From positions 2,294,001 to 2,358,000 of the forward strand of contig JAPEHQ010000006.1 in NCBI GenBank assembly GCA_027405735.1: DNA of 64,000 bases, in the 5' to 3' direction. The notes beneath the pieces are model-generated. The model had not been told where the DNA came from. It was given only the letters and a program-made list of their open reading frames with translations, and made no database searches. Positions 12,597 to 23,612 of this stretch are shown here, one piece after another (the first letter of the stretch is position 1; each line of letters opens with the position of its first letter). This DNA is from Mucor racemosus (taxonomy: Eukaryota; Mucoromycota; Mucoromycetes; Mucorales; Mucoraceae). Position numbers and translations under genes: made by a program.

Positions 12597-14316
12597 CTAT
12601 TCGTCTTCATCATCATCATCTGGTGTTCTGGACCCACTTTCTTCATCATCATCATCTGATTTCTTGGACTCACTTTCTCCTTCATCATCTGGTGTGCTCC
12701 CAATTTCTCCTTCATCATCGTCTGCATTTGCTCTATCTGTCAATAATTTAACTGCTTCTTGATTATAAGTACGAGAGACAATAAACACTTCATTGGTAGT
12801 ATCACTACTAACAAATAAACGACCAAAGCTATCAACAGTTAAACCAAAAGGAGTGATACATCCAGCATCTTTACATGGTTCAGTTTCTTCTAAAATGACT
12901 TCAGGTTCCTTATCCCAACGAGGCTTATGTCCGAGATCATCAAAATGAAGACGAACAACATTGTGTCCAGTAGAGTCTTCAGCAATACCATGATTGGCCA
13001 AAATAGGGGTATCAGTCCAATTACATGGAAGACCAACAGATGTACCTTGAGTGCTTAAATCACCAACAGAACAGAATTCACCCATATAAAAATGCACAGA
13101 GGTTGCAAATGCGTTTGATTTGAGAGGTACAGATGGACGAGCATTGTTTGATTCTACTTGACAATATTCATCCAATGAATCTAATGAGACAGAGTCATTC
13201 ATGAAAGCAGGATGAGCCCATTGAGCACCTAATCCTTTGGATGCAGCGGAAATATCTTTGAGGTCATATTCTGTCATACAATAAGGGAAACCATAATTTG
13301 TTTCGGGGAATTGATATAAATTAAGTTCTTCAGCAAGGCCATCTGATGAGAGATCTATGAAATTTTCATCATATTTAGCAATTATTTATCAAATTACAAA
13401 TCATTTTATTCTTACCATGGTCACCACTGATATCAGGACGTTTGGTTTCTGATATCGGAATACCATTAATACCCCACAAGCGAGCTTGAGCATCAAAGCC
13501 CATAGAACCGTAAGTATTTGTACCATAAGCCTGTACTTCACCATCTGTATTGTAATCAAAACCGTTTTCGGGAATAAGTTTAAGATTGAATTTCTTAATG
13601 ATAGCATGTGAAGCATCTAATTTATCATGAATATCAGCGACAGAACGAGGTACAAAAGCGTGACCAAAGGGATCGATAGCAACATCAGGCATAGCTTCGT
13701 CATTATCAGGATTGATGTTTGTCAATATCTTGACACCATTCTCTACAGGAGAATGTTGTCCATCACTGTATGGGAATTTATAAACGGAATTTGCAGTCGA
13801 GACAAACAAATGATGGTCGTATAAAGCGATACCTTGAGCTACAGGTTGATCCATTTGAGCATTGCTGACAATCAATTGAACATTGGAGTTTCCGCACTTG
13901 TCCATACGAATAGAATAGACTCCATTTTCGGGGGATACTACAAGTACATGGTTTGCAGGATCAATCATCATTTTTCGGGGATTGTTGATGGCGTTTGTGA
14001 GCACAAGCACTTCGTATCCGGCCATGACCTTGAGAGAACGAGAAGGTTGGATCTCTACATCAGGTTTACACAAGGGTTGATCTTCAGGGTTAGAAATAAT
14101 CATGGGATGCTCAGCTGAAGCATCGGGTACAAGAACGTTGTCTGAACCAACTCTTAATGCTCCCATTTTAGTGGCATCAGCTGTAATTCTTTCTTCTTCT
14201 GCAGCAGCTAAATCTTCTTCGGAAAGAACCCTTTCGGTATCCTTGGACTTTTTAGCAAATGCCAATGATATAAACAATGTTGCTATAATCAACAGATAGG
14301 AAAAGAGTCTGCTCAT
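12597..14316 (-). CDS. Secreted sugar-dehydrogenase-like beta-propeller protein with acidic tail
   Basis: Exon 1 14316-13416, intron 13415-13355, exon 2 13354-12597; 552 residues. Signal peptide SRLFSYLLIIATLFISLAFA with a likely cut after AFA. The body shows NHL/six-blade propeller signs: NNPRKMMIDPANHVLVVSP, QGIALYDHHLFVSTANSVYKF, VAIDPFGHAFVPRS, LNLYQFPETNYGFPYC, and ITPFGLTVDSFGRLFVSSD, the pattern of the glucose/sorbosone dehydrogenase family (PQQ-dependent in bacteria). Cofactor-binding residues cannot be confirmed by eye, so enzymatic activity is uncertain. The last ~45 residues are a highly acidic low-complexity tail with two S-x-TPDD(D/E) units. It converges tail-to-tail with the FAS1 gene, 80 bp apart. 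Confidence 0.82.
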
Positions 14317-15579
14317 TTCAATTGATATATATGTAGATTTTTTTTAAAAAAAAAAAAAGAAAAAGGAGAAAATGTTGCTTTATATATGTAATTTGCAAGT
14401 GTAATTTCCGAATGATATCAATGCTCTTCGGAAATAAACTGCACAGATATACAATTTAAGCTTTCGAGTTATTGAATTTATTGATTGCCAAATTTACTAG
14501 TAAATGGCAGTAATATCTACATTATTACCTATGCGTTAATTGCATTAATTTTGGCCCTATAGAGCAAGCAAATATGCATAAAAAGGCAAATATTTCTATC
14601 TTATGCACGCTTTTTACATAGCTCGTGATAAAAATATAGGTATTCTGTCTGAATTCCCTTTTAACTAATACCTTCTATCTGCTATATATCATAAGAATGA
14701 GAAGCATAATCAATAATATTGCTCAAATTATCTGGCTTTCCAGGTATTCAAATCAAACAGTAGAAAGTAACCTGTAGTGGGAAATCTTGAAAATTTCCCA
14801 AATTCAACTTTACAGTATAAAATGCATAGTGAATACCACCCACTGAAGCACTGTTGTATTTATAAATAAAGCTACACATCTGATAGTATAACTTACAAGA
14901 AGCATTATCTACAATAAGTATTTACTAACTTCGAAAAACTCTGAAAAATAATCATAGATTTTATTTAAATTTTATTTAAAAACAGTATTTACTACGATGC
15001 GATTGAACTTATAATACTTGATAAATGCTTGACGTATGCTTGACGATTGCGATTAAATTCTTGTTACAGAATGAATAATTTATGATCGATAAATGCCAAA
15101 TAAAACTGAAAATGCTCGAAAATCGTTTGTAAAATATTTGATAAATGATCGATAAATACTTGCACTTATTGTAGAAGTCTATTCATATACAGTATATATA
15201 TTATATATCAATGGTACTCCAGTTGGTAAACAAATAGAATGGAGATCGTAGAAGAACAAAATATCAACATATTCCACTAAGAATGGGCTAATTTCTGCTT
15301 TCAGTAGATGTAAATAGTAGATTAAAAACGTACTTTTTCAATTTATTCAACAAACAATGACTCACGGGTGCTAAAATTTAGACCATTTTATGCAAATATG
15401 TACAGTTTACTGTATTAGTGAAAAGGAATTACCTTGTATATGGATATTAGTGTCTGTTCCAAAATAAGAGGGTTAACACTAGAAAAATAAGCGCATTGGT
15501 CTAGCATTGACCGAAGATTAACCTAAGATCGATTATAAAAATTAAGCATCTAATTTGAGTTACTAATTTTTTGCATTTG
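14317..15579. other. Intergenic, no genes recognised
   Basis: Contains the promoter of the beta-propeller gene next to 14317 (A/T runs at 14338-14356). Between ~14990 and 15170 several imperfect copies of GATAAATGCTTGA and GATCGATAAATG occur without regular spacing. No coding frame supported. Confidence 0.45.
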
Positions 15580-16812
15580 AAAAATAGATTCAGTTGATGG
15601 CTGCTCTGCATTTTTTGTTTCGGCAAAAAATATTGATTTTTCATCGAGATAATCAAAATAATAGGGACATATAGCAGTTCAAACACTAAACTGAGTTCCA
15701 AGATTGATTTGATGACAAATCGACCAAAATATGATTCAAAAAACAAAATCATTTAATAGCTCATGAACTGCAAAGTAAGCGGAATCATGGTATTAAATAG
15801 TTTTTGTACATTTTTGAATTCTGCATCCATTTAAATATAATTTAGGCATATGTTTCACATTAAATTTTGCGCAAAATACGATTGAGATTTTGGAGGTTTT
15901 TAAAAGATACAGGATACTTTTTATAAGTATATTTTAAATATAAGTATTTTCAATGATGCACAAAGTAATTATCTGTCGATTGAGCTATTGCTGAACCTTC
16001 TAGCTGCATTTTTTGTAGAGAAAAGGAGATTTTTGTAAAAAAAAATTCAAATCTAGAATTTAGGATGAGGGTATACAAGGGAAAAATTGAAGCTAGGAAT
16101 AAAGGTATCTCTTTGTATACATTTTTGAGGATATCCACAAAAAATCAATATTTTAAAAAAAAACTAAATTGGATGATATATCATAAGTTTACCCAGATGT
16201 AGAAATCCAGGAACAACTATTGAAATCCAACATGGCATGACATTTAGTAACTCATACTAAATGTCATACATAACCACTAGCATTAACAGCGACTATCAGG
16301 AACATTCAGGAACAATCCGTAGCAATGAAACATAAGCAATCCTACATCTTATTCAAATAATACAATCACAGATTCCCAATTCCACAAATTCCATTGTATA
16401 TGATTTGTTCCCAAATCATATCAAGTACCTCAATACCCGGCAATTTATTAATAATATTGATAATCATATAACCATTTAGAAAACATATAAATACGAAGCA
16501 TCAATGAATTAATAAAATGTATCTTTTAGCAGAGTATTTCTATATTAGTATCTTTTGATATAACATTGGATTCGACAGAACTCAACGAGCTCTACAACAA
16601 AAATGTAAAAGAAATATTGCTCAATTTAACGCATATTTTGAAATCTACTACAAAAATGCCAAAAAAATGAAAAAAAAATAAAAGTGCTCAGAATATCTTC
16701 ATACTTGAATATGTTATAGAGTACTTTAAAACAAGTAAGTTTATTTTTAAAAAGTGTTAGTATAGCTCAACTTTTTGCAGAGATATTAAGGTTCAAGGTT
16801 TTGAATTTTTCA
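15580..16812 (-). repeat. Dispersed repeat R2, copy 2, split by an LTR
   Basis: Reverse-strand copy of R2. Its left end (15590-15660) is the complement of the right ends of the copies at 5000-5045 and 58500-58565, and its right end (16571-16812) is the complement of about 4150-4430. The copy is interrupted between ~16168 and 16571 by a 392-bp LTR-like insertion that the other copies lack. Confidence 0.8.
16174..16565 (+). mobile_element. LTR-b, solo LTR-like insertion (392 bp), copy 1
   Basis: Starts TGATATATCA and ends TGATATAACA, i.e. TG..CA ends forming a 10-bp imperfect inverted repeat. It is flanked by TTGGA on both sides (16169-16173 and 16566-16570), which interrupts R2 where the other copies are continuous. 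A TATA motif (CATATAAATACG near 16487) followed by AATAAAA (near 16511) sets the transcription direction as plus. The second copy (28690-29081, minus) has exactly the same length. No internal retrotransposon sequence is attached. Confidence 0.8.
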
Positions 16813-17000
16813 AGCAGAGGAAGACAGGTCTCTTCTTGAAAGTTGTGCTTTAGTCCTTCAAAAGCAGCTGTTAACTAATTAAATCAAGATATGTTATTTG
16901 TACACTTACTGTGCATTACGTATTACATGCAAATTTAAAGTTCAATTTCAAACCATTATTTGATTTTACATAAATTTTCAAAGAATCACTGTGGCCGAAT
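16813..17000 (+). repeat. Dispersed repeat R3, partial copy
   Basis: Similar to ~37600-37770 (plus) and the complement of ~60400-60590. Translation of all three gives related but broken peptides around E-D/N-(x)-L-L-Q-K-Q-L-L, so this may be the relic of a coding sequence of unknown type. Confidence 0.6.
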
Positions 17001-18673
17001 TATGCTTCCCATGGGCATAATGATCTGCACAGATGGGCAGAGTAAATGATTTTGTGCAGATCAGGCAGCTCAGATGAGCAGATCAATGAGATCAAGGTTT
17101 CTTAGTCAATTTACTAAAGTATATCAATCATAATATAATTAATAACGAAAATAATTTCAATGGTTTAAAGCAGATGTAAGTTACTCTGATTCAACAGAAT
17201 TATCTTATTGACGAAATTTATCAATTTGAAATTTGTGATTTGAAAGAGTTCTGCCCTTGTTCATCTTTCGGAGACCAAATGGAAACAACGACAACAACCT
17301 GTTTGGCAACACTAAAAGTATTTATGCCTTTGTAAATTTCTGTTTGTAATACACAAAGTCGACTGATTTAGAGTTATTTTTCTTTTTTCTTCCCCACTTT
17401 TTCCTCAGCTCTTTTATTTATGTTTAAAACTATAACCAAAAGACCAATATTTTTTACAAACTGACATCAACTAGCAGGTACAAGTACATGGTTTTCCTAT
17501 TGTTTATTTGGAAATAAATTATTAACTGTTAATGTTAGGATGCGTTATAATATTTTTCTCGAACAAAAGAAGCATTCAAGACTTAGTCATTTTGTTCGAT
17601 CATCTACCTTATAATCAATGCTTTTTTGGTTTAAAGTCAATATCTACCTGCAGAAAAACTGGTGATTATAAAATTATGTATAGCATTGACTTGATTTGAA
17701 TGAATGAATAAACTCATATTATTAATCTGTTTGGTTTTTAAAAAAAAAATTTGCTTCTGTTTAATGCCCAACGGCCAAGAAGAAGAAAACAAGATGTTGT
17801 CTTGTATAACACTACCAACTATCATCAAAGATACACCATAGTCATTACTTGTTAATTAATTTAACTAATAAATCAATTTTTATAGGTCAAAAGCAAACGA
17901 ATATTTAGTTTGAAACGCTTGAAACAATTCAATTATGCTAATTTATATGGTTTATTATCTCTTGCTCATTCAATTGTTATATTTAATTTTAATATTTTGT
18001 TTATATATACCGCTAATCGAGCCTAGTTCGCCCATTAGAGTTAACTCGACATCCATGATTAGCGTATTTATAATAACGGTCTATCATTAGCTCATGGTAC
18101 GCAAACCTATTAAAAGGGGTCGTCTAATCTCAAATTTATCTGATTCAATTGCTGATGCTAAAATAGCATCATCAAATTAGTTGTGTTGACTCGCAATAAA
18201 ATAAGGCGCTCTATCAAGTATGATATTGGTGTTCAATGTATTTCAGTTAAATTGAATAGAGAGAGATACGGTTTATGCAGATATCTATGAATGTGTGAGA
18301 GAGCTCAGATCTATGAACACAAAAAAATGATCCAAATGTGATGCTTCGTTAACCTGTACGAGATTTTTTTTGGCGATACTTGGTGGCTTAAGTGTAGTTT
18401 AGGCATTTAATTGTCAAACGTATCAAATCAAGATGAAGTCGGTTGTTGATTGATATAACGGATAATAAATGCAATTTCATTTACTGCATGGGTGGATGTA
18501 AATGTATAAAGCAAATCTTGCTTTTGAATGAAATTACTAATTATTCTGATTAACATCAATAGGTTCAAAAAGCATAGTTAAGTGCAATTATTGCTACTAA
18601 GAAGTTGCATAATCTGATATGCAGAAAACCCTTGAAGCATTCATTCTTTTTTTTTTTGGCAATACTACAAATC
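17001..18673. other. Region without recognised genes
   Basis: 17015-17100 has several GGGCA/TGCCC and GATCTGCAC-like words like those in the 3' part of repeat R1. A perfect 8-bp inverted pair CGCTAATC/GATTAGCG brackets 18012-18065. A 28-codon open frame starts at 18094 and has protein-like content, but is too short to call. A T run lies at 18648-18656. Otherwise nothing recognised. Confidence 0.4.
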
Positions 18674-19950
18674 ATCGTTCAATATGACTGAATATTAATA
18701 AATCAGAGAAAATACAACTGGTAAAAAACTGATACCCAATGTGCATCGAGGTCAAGGTTGATAATAGGTGCATTCATTGAGTAATGGAAGTTGCAACATT
18801 TTGATGGATAGAAATTACAGGGCCAAGATGTTGTGTTTGCCTCAGGATTTTTAAAAGGGGTTAAAAGCATACTTTATCAAACTTACTTAGATGTTAAATA
18901 CTCACCATGTGCTATTATTAGTATCATATTGTTTTTTATTTAATCGCTGTATTATTAAAAATCAAGCTTTTCGTAGCTTATAACAATGAAAATGGGATGT
19001 TTCTAAGTTTAGATTGACATTTATCATAAGGCGGGCTGCTGATGATACATTTGATACTACTGTAGATAGAACGAATCAATTTAATTTATGAAATTTAAAT
19101 GCAAATACCGAGGAACCATTTGTAAGTACTTAAGTTGGTTCCAGTAAAGCATTGAATAAATTTGCTTGGGACAAAGAGGGTAAAAAGGCGGCATTAGACT
19201 CCAGTGATGACCATGTTTCTGTTTATGATATTGGAGAGGCAAGACTAAAACTCAATGTAAATTACCTCTAATGCAGTAGTTATAAAGTAAGACTATATTA
19301 TCATCAAATAAACTACCACACAGTATTAACATGTATAAAGATTTACAGTAATAAGCCTGAATCAAGTGGAAACAGCATCGAAAATTCTTGAAAAAGTTCT
19401 CAAGTATTATAAAATCTCTTATTTTTAAGACTTACAATGCTTATAAGCGGAATATTAATTTAGAAAATTATCCTTGTCCAGATCATTAATTTTGACATTT
19501 TTTAAGTATTTTTTTCTGGTTTTGCAAATCTAAAGTTAATTATACTACCAATTATAAAAACAAAAAATATACACATACTGTATACAAAATTTAGCGCTCT
19601 ATTTGCTCAATAAAAAATAACAAACATTTTTATTGTGAAATATTAGATGAAAATCCTTTAACCAAAAATCCGTTTTTGGGCCAAAAGTACAAAGTTTCAT
19701 TACTTAACATTTAATATTAAGCTTTTATAAAATGCGTATTTGCTATAGCTACAATATTCTCTCACAATGTAGTACATTTAAACGTTGATTTTGGTATCAA
19801 AATTTGATTTTTCTGTTTTTTGATCAAAATCATGGGTGCTGGTAAGGCTAAAATGAGTCCCCGAAAATGTCCGCTATAAAGTCTTAATTTTCAGACCGTA
19901 TATGCTTAAATATAATAAATGTTTTAAAAAAATGTTTTTTTATTTAAAAC
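18674..19950 (+). repeat. Dispersed repeat R1, copy W (left part only)
   Basis: Collinear with 40668-41950. It contains the dynein-like fragment at 19031-19238 and stops abruptly at 19950, where a minus-oriented LTR-a begins. Its last ~680 bp (from ~19270) reappear at 25138-25820 on the far side of the gypsy pol relic. Confidence 0.8.
19031..19238 (+). pseudogene. Captured fragment of a dynein intermediate-chain gene (copy W)
   Basis: Conceptual translation shows FNL-stop-NLNANTEEPF, then KALNKFAWDKEGKKAA..DSS..H.SVYDIGE. This matches the WD-repeat region near the C-terminus of cytoplasmic dynein intermediate chains (the LWNLN.DTE.P and ALNR(V)xW...GR..A.GDS.G...(I/V)YD(V/I)GE blocks). Stop codons are present in frame, and the position that is a GT donor in the copy at 41028-41241 is GC here. 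Dead copy carried by repeat R1. Confidence 0.7.
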
Positions 19951-20483
19951 TGTCGTATATTTTCAGGTTTGATGAATAATAAATACTTAATAAAAAATAC
20001 AATTAAAAGAGAATAAGTATCGAATCAGTTTTTCAACTACATAATAATAAAAGCAAAATATCTTTTAGATATAAAAGTATGGCCTTTTATATTGATTTGA
20101 CATTGAAATTTTGAGATGTAATTTAAGGCACTATTGAACCATTAGATCTGTTTGATAGTAATATATGGATTGAAATGGATTAATCACAATCTAACTGTGC
20201 TTGCAGAGCTTGTAAGTTACCTTGTTTTGATGCTGCGCTAAATATGCTTGGATATTGATTTGATGGCTACTTGATTGATTAACCGCTGGAATGAAATAAT
20301 ATGGTGTCATAATTGAGATCCAAGCGTTATTGGTAATTACTGGATACAAACTTAGTAAGCTAGGAGTTTCTTATATCCGGTATCAAGTCTTTGCATTTCA
20401 ATACATGTCATAGTCAATAGATTATAAGACATATTGATACTGTAGATGGTGATAAAGGGTGTACTTGGTGGCATTACAACATA
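19951..20483 (-). mobile_element. LTR-a (533 bp), minus orientation: presumed 3' LTR of the gypsy relic
   Basis: On the minus strand it starts TGTTGTAATGCCACC and ends ATACGACA (TG..CA; ends are 7 of 8 inverted). It has exactly the same length as the copies at 25826-26358 and 39041-39573. It lies downstream of the minus-strand pol relic in the same orientation. A purine-rich stretch (AAAAAGGGAGAGAAAA on the minus strand, ~20503-20518) about 20 bases before it could be the polypurine tract. No target-site duplication is found because the other end of the element is lost. Confidence 0.8.
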
Positions 20484-21622
20484 CAGCGTTGTCTACTACA
20501 TGTTTTCTCTCCCTTTTTACCTTTGTACAATATCATCTTGTTTAACTAAATTCTTTCCATTAACACGATTTTTAATGAAACGCGTATCATCACCACCACT
20601 CTCCACCAGCGTATTATTGTATTGACAGAAAAGACGCTATAAGGTATCAGCCAAGATATTGTTAATACCGCACAAAAGGTAATATCAAAATCCACTTCAA
20701 AAATTGCATCATAATAATTTTCAACCATTATTCGATCTAATTTAGTTGCAAATGTAGAAATAAAATACTACGATTATCCACGAACAGATGGAATCGTCTT
20801 CTATACAACCATTGACAGAACTTTTTAAATGCATAGACAATTGCAGTTAATTCTTGTTTGAAACTACCCCATCTTTGCTCTGATGGACTCAAACTGCATG
20901 CAATAAAACCAAGATATTTTATTTTATTACCAATACCTTGATACATTGCAGCGCCAATTGCATAGGCAGGTCTATCTGTAACAACACAGATTGGATAATG
21001 TAGGTTAGGCACACTCAATACTGCTGAGCTAACTATTAATAATTCTTGCAATTGCTTCATCAATTTAGTATGTTTTGGTGTACATACTTTAGTAATATCA
21101 GGCGCATTTCCCAATTTATCTGATGGTGCTGTCAACATTGAAAAGCTTGGCAAATTAGAACGAAAAAAGTTAGTCAATCCTAAACGTGAACTCAATTTAC
21201 GGCTACTTTTAACGGTAGGTTTCCAATCCAAAACATTTAAACCCTTTCGAGGATCTAATTCTAAACCCTCACTAGATAAGCAGAAACCCAATATATGAAT
21301 GCTCTTTTGCGCAATATGCAATTTATCAGTATTTATATGTAAATTTGCCTTAATTAACCGATCTAAAACAATTTTAACCAGTCCTGTATGCCTTTTAAAA
21401 TTGTTTTCAGTACAGTAGTCGCGCTATATAAGGCTACACTATATAAGGCTATGCTCTCTATAAGGCTAAGATTTTTGAAAAAAAATTTTTTTAGCAGGGA
21501 AATAGCCTTATTAGCCTTATTTTAGATAAGGCTGTGCTAAAAAAAAATTTAGCCTTATATAAAACAGCACGTGACCAAAATTTTAGTATTTACATAATAA
21601 AAATTTAAATTTTTCAATTTTT

Positions 21623-21701
21623 TAGAATTTGTCGCTTAGTGCAGTGGTTATTTGTCGGTCTTGTTAAGCTAAGGACCTGAGTTCGACTCTCACCTGTTAC
21701 A
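21623..21701 (+). other. tRNA-like sequence (decayed) inside the pogo element
   Basis: Has a recognisable A-box-like stretch (CGCTTAGTGCAGTGGTTA, 21633-21650) and a B-box (GAGTTCGACTC, 21679-21689) at tRNA spacing, and a 4-of-5-bp T-arm. The acceptor and anticodon stems do not pair well, so it is not a functional tRNA. Could be a tRNA-derived SINE fragment or chance retention of a pol III promoter. Confidence 0.35.
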
Positions 21702-21822
21702 CTTTTGCTAAGTTAGTTATGTTCGTAGTTTTTTCTTCCCCTTTAAAACGTAACTCAAATCGAATAATTGATAGAAATATATTTTATTGGTTGCTTTTTT
21801 TAATACAAAAAAAAATTTTTTT

Positions 21823-23612
21823 TTAATGTTCACGAGGAGCAAAATAATCGTGAAGATCAGATTGCTTTCTTTCTACTGCTTCTTCCGTTCTGATTTCATC
21901 CAATTTTCTTCTAATTACCTTCAGCATAGCATTGTCTTTATCATCAAACGCTGTATCATAATACAATATCGTCTTATAAGATCGCTTTAGGTCTGCTCTA
22001 ATGAGCTTTGGATCAACTACTTCTTCCTCCTCTTCTTTTTCATTCCCTTCTTCATTTTCTTTTTCTACAGCCTGTTGCTCATTCCCTTCTTCTAGAAAAT
22101 CAATTGTTTTAGGTTCAACAACAATTAAATTCGACTCATCAGCGTACAAATCCAATTCGTTTAATGCTGTAATCATTTGTCGACCTTCAACGTCCTTATT
22201 TCCTGGAAGGTCAGAAATAATATCGCTCAATTCTTGTACTAAATCATCATCTAAAGGTAATTCGGCTGTGGGAAGAAGCGCTTCATCATCAATACTCTCC
22301 TTATTAATTTTAAAGTTAAGAATATTCGTATGATCCCAACAATTTTTGATGGATTTTGGCTTTACTCTAATCCAGGCATCAGCCAAAAAGTACAAGGCAT
22401 CTACCTCATCCATTCTGTAATCTTCAACATGATCTAATTGAATGCCTGAAAGATACTTATTTACTGCTCTGAGATATTGATGTCTGCGAAATTGAGCCTT
22501 GAAATTAGCAATTATACCTTATGTAATAGAAAACAAAATTAATAGACGATGGTTTTTCTTATAATGTGAATACAATGATATAAGTGTAATGATACTTTAC
22601 CGGCATCCAAGGGTTGCAATTTGCTGGTAGTATTTGCAGGAAGGAAAACGAGTTTGATGTTACTGAATTCCATTTTCAGCTTGTGCACAGAAGCATTGTC
22701 GACCAAGAGAGCCACCTTTCTATTTGCATAGACAAATGAAGCATTCAGATGTTTGATATACTTTTTAAAAATTTCGGTAGTCATCCAGGCACTTGGGCTA
22801 GAATGATATTCTACATAATGGGATTGACCGACAGAAGTAGTTTTTCTATATAATGCTGGTTTTTTTGTTGCCGCTCTTGGAGTTTTCCTTCTCCCTATAA
22901 CAATAGGATGACCTTTGTATGATCCATCGTAGTTTGTCACAAAACCAACAGTGAATCTGTTTTTGGATTTTTTGGAACCACCGATTGGCTTTTTGGAGAT
23001 CGTTCGGGTTGGTTGCTGCTCATAGTAGAGCCCTGTTTCGTCAAAATTCATTATATCTTTTAAATCATAAGGTTCCAATAGTTGCTCAATCTTTTTTAGC
23101 ACTTCAATTATGTTAGGGCTATCTAAATTAACGGAATTGTTTTCTCCATACATGTGTCGACATTTAACTCCAATTCTTTTAAAAACATTACTTAACCATC
23201 CATCAGAAAATTTGATTTGATCTTTTGCTGGCAATTCATTCATCTTGTATTTCTTGTTAGCGACTACTTTTGCGTAGAGAATAACTGCTGCACGATTAAT
23301 TGGAATGTTTTTATCACTCATTGAATCTATATAGTCTTCTATTTCTTTATCAAGTTGAGGCATTTTTATGCTTCTGTTGCTTTTTCCTTTGAGGTTACCG
23401 TCTTTAAAGGTTCGAAATATCTCATCTTTGCGGGATAAAATGTTGGATATAGTCTTCTGACTAACACTTCCTGAAATATTAAATTCTTTTCTAGCCCATT
23501 CACCAAGCTCAACTTGAGACAATCCACTGAACATTAAATAGTGATTGCAAATAGCATATTGTTGCTCAATAGAGAAGCGATTTCTTGATTTCTTATTACT
23601 GTTTTTGTCCAT
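21823..23612 (-). CDS. Pogo/Tigger-family DDE transposase
   Basis: Exon 1 23612-22601, intron 22600-22518 (GTAAAG..AAG), exon 2 22517-21823; 568 residues. Order: N-terminal helix-turn-helix (Psq/CENP-B N-type, RFSIEQQYAICNHYL, residues ~12-60), second CENP-B-type HTH (~70-140, ending SDGWLSNVFKRIGVK), then the DDE_1 catalytic domain: first Asp in MNFDETGLYY (~192), second in VALLVDNASVH (~305), third in KLQPLDAG (~335, at the splice junction). The three catalytic positions are intact. The C-terminus is acidic (EKENEEGNEKEEEEEVV) and ends in DYFAPREH. It is the only intact gene in the transposon graveyard; start chosen as the first ATG after the left-end promoter region. Confidence 0.92.

Noticed and set aside
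14990..15180. Possible satellite made of GATAAATGCTTGA-like units
   Set aside because: Units are irregular in spacing and number; not convincing as a tandem array.
18012..18065. Perfect 8-bp inverted repeat CGCTAATC/GATTAGCG
   Set aside because: Too short and isolated to call a MITE or terminator in A/T-rich DNA.
22001..22333. Ser-rich 110-codon plus-strand frame
   Set aside because: Antisense shadow of the acidic region of the pogo transposase.
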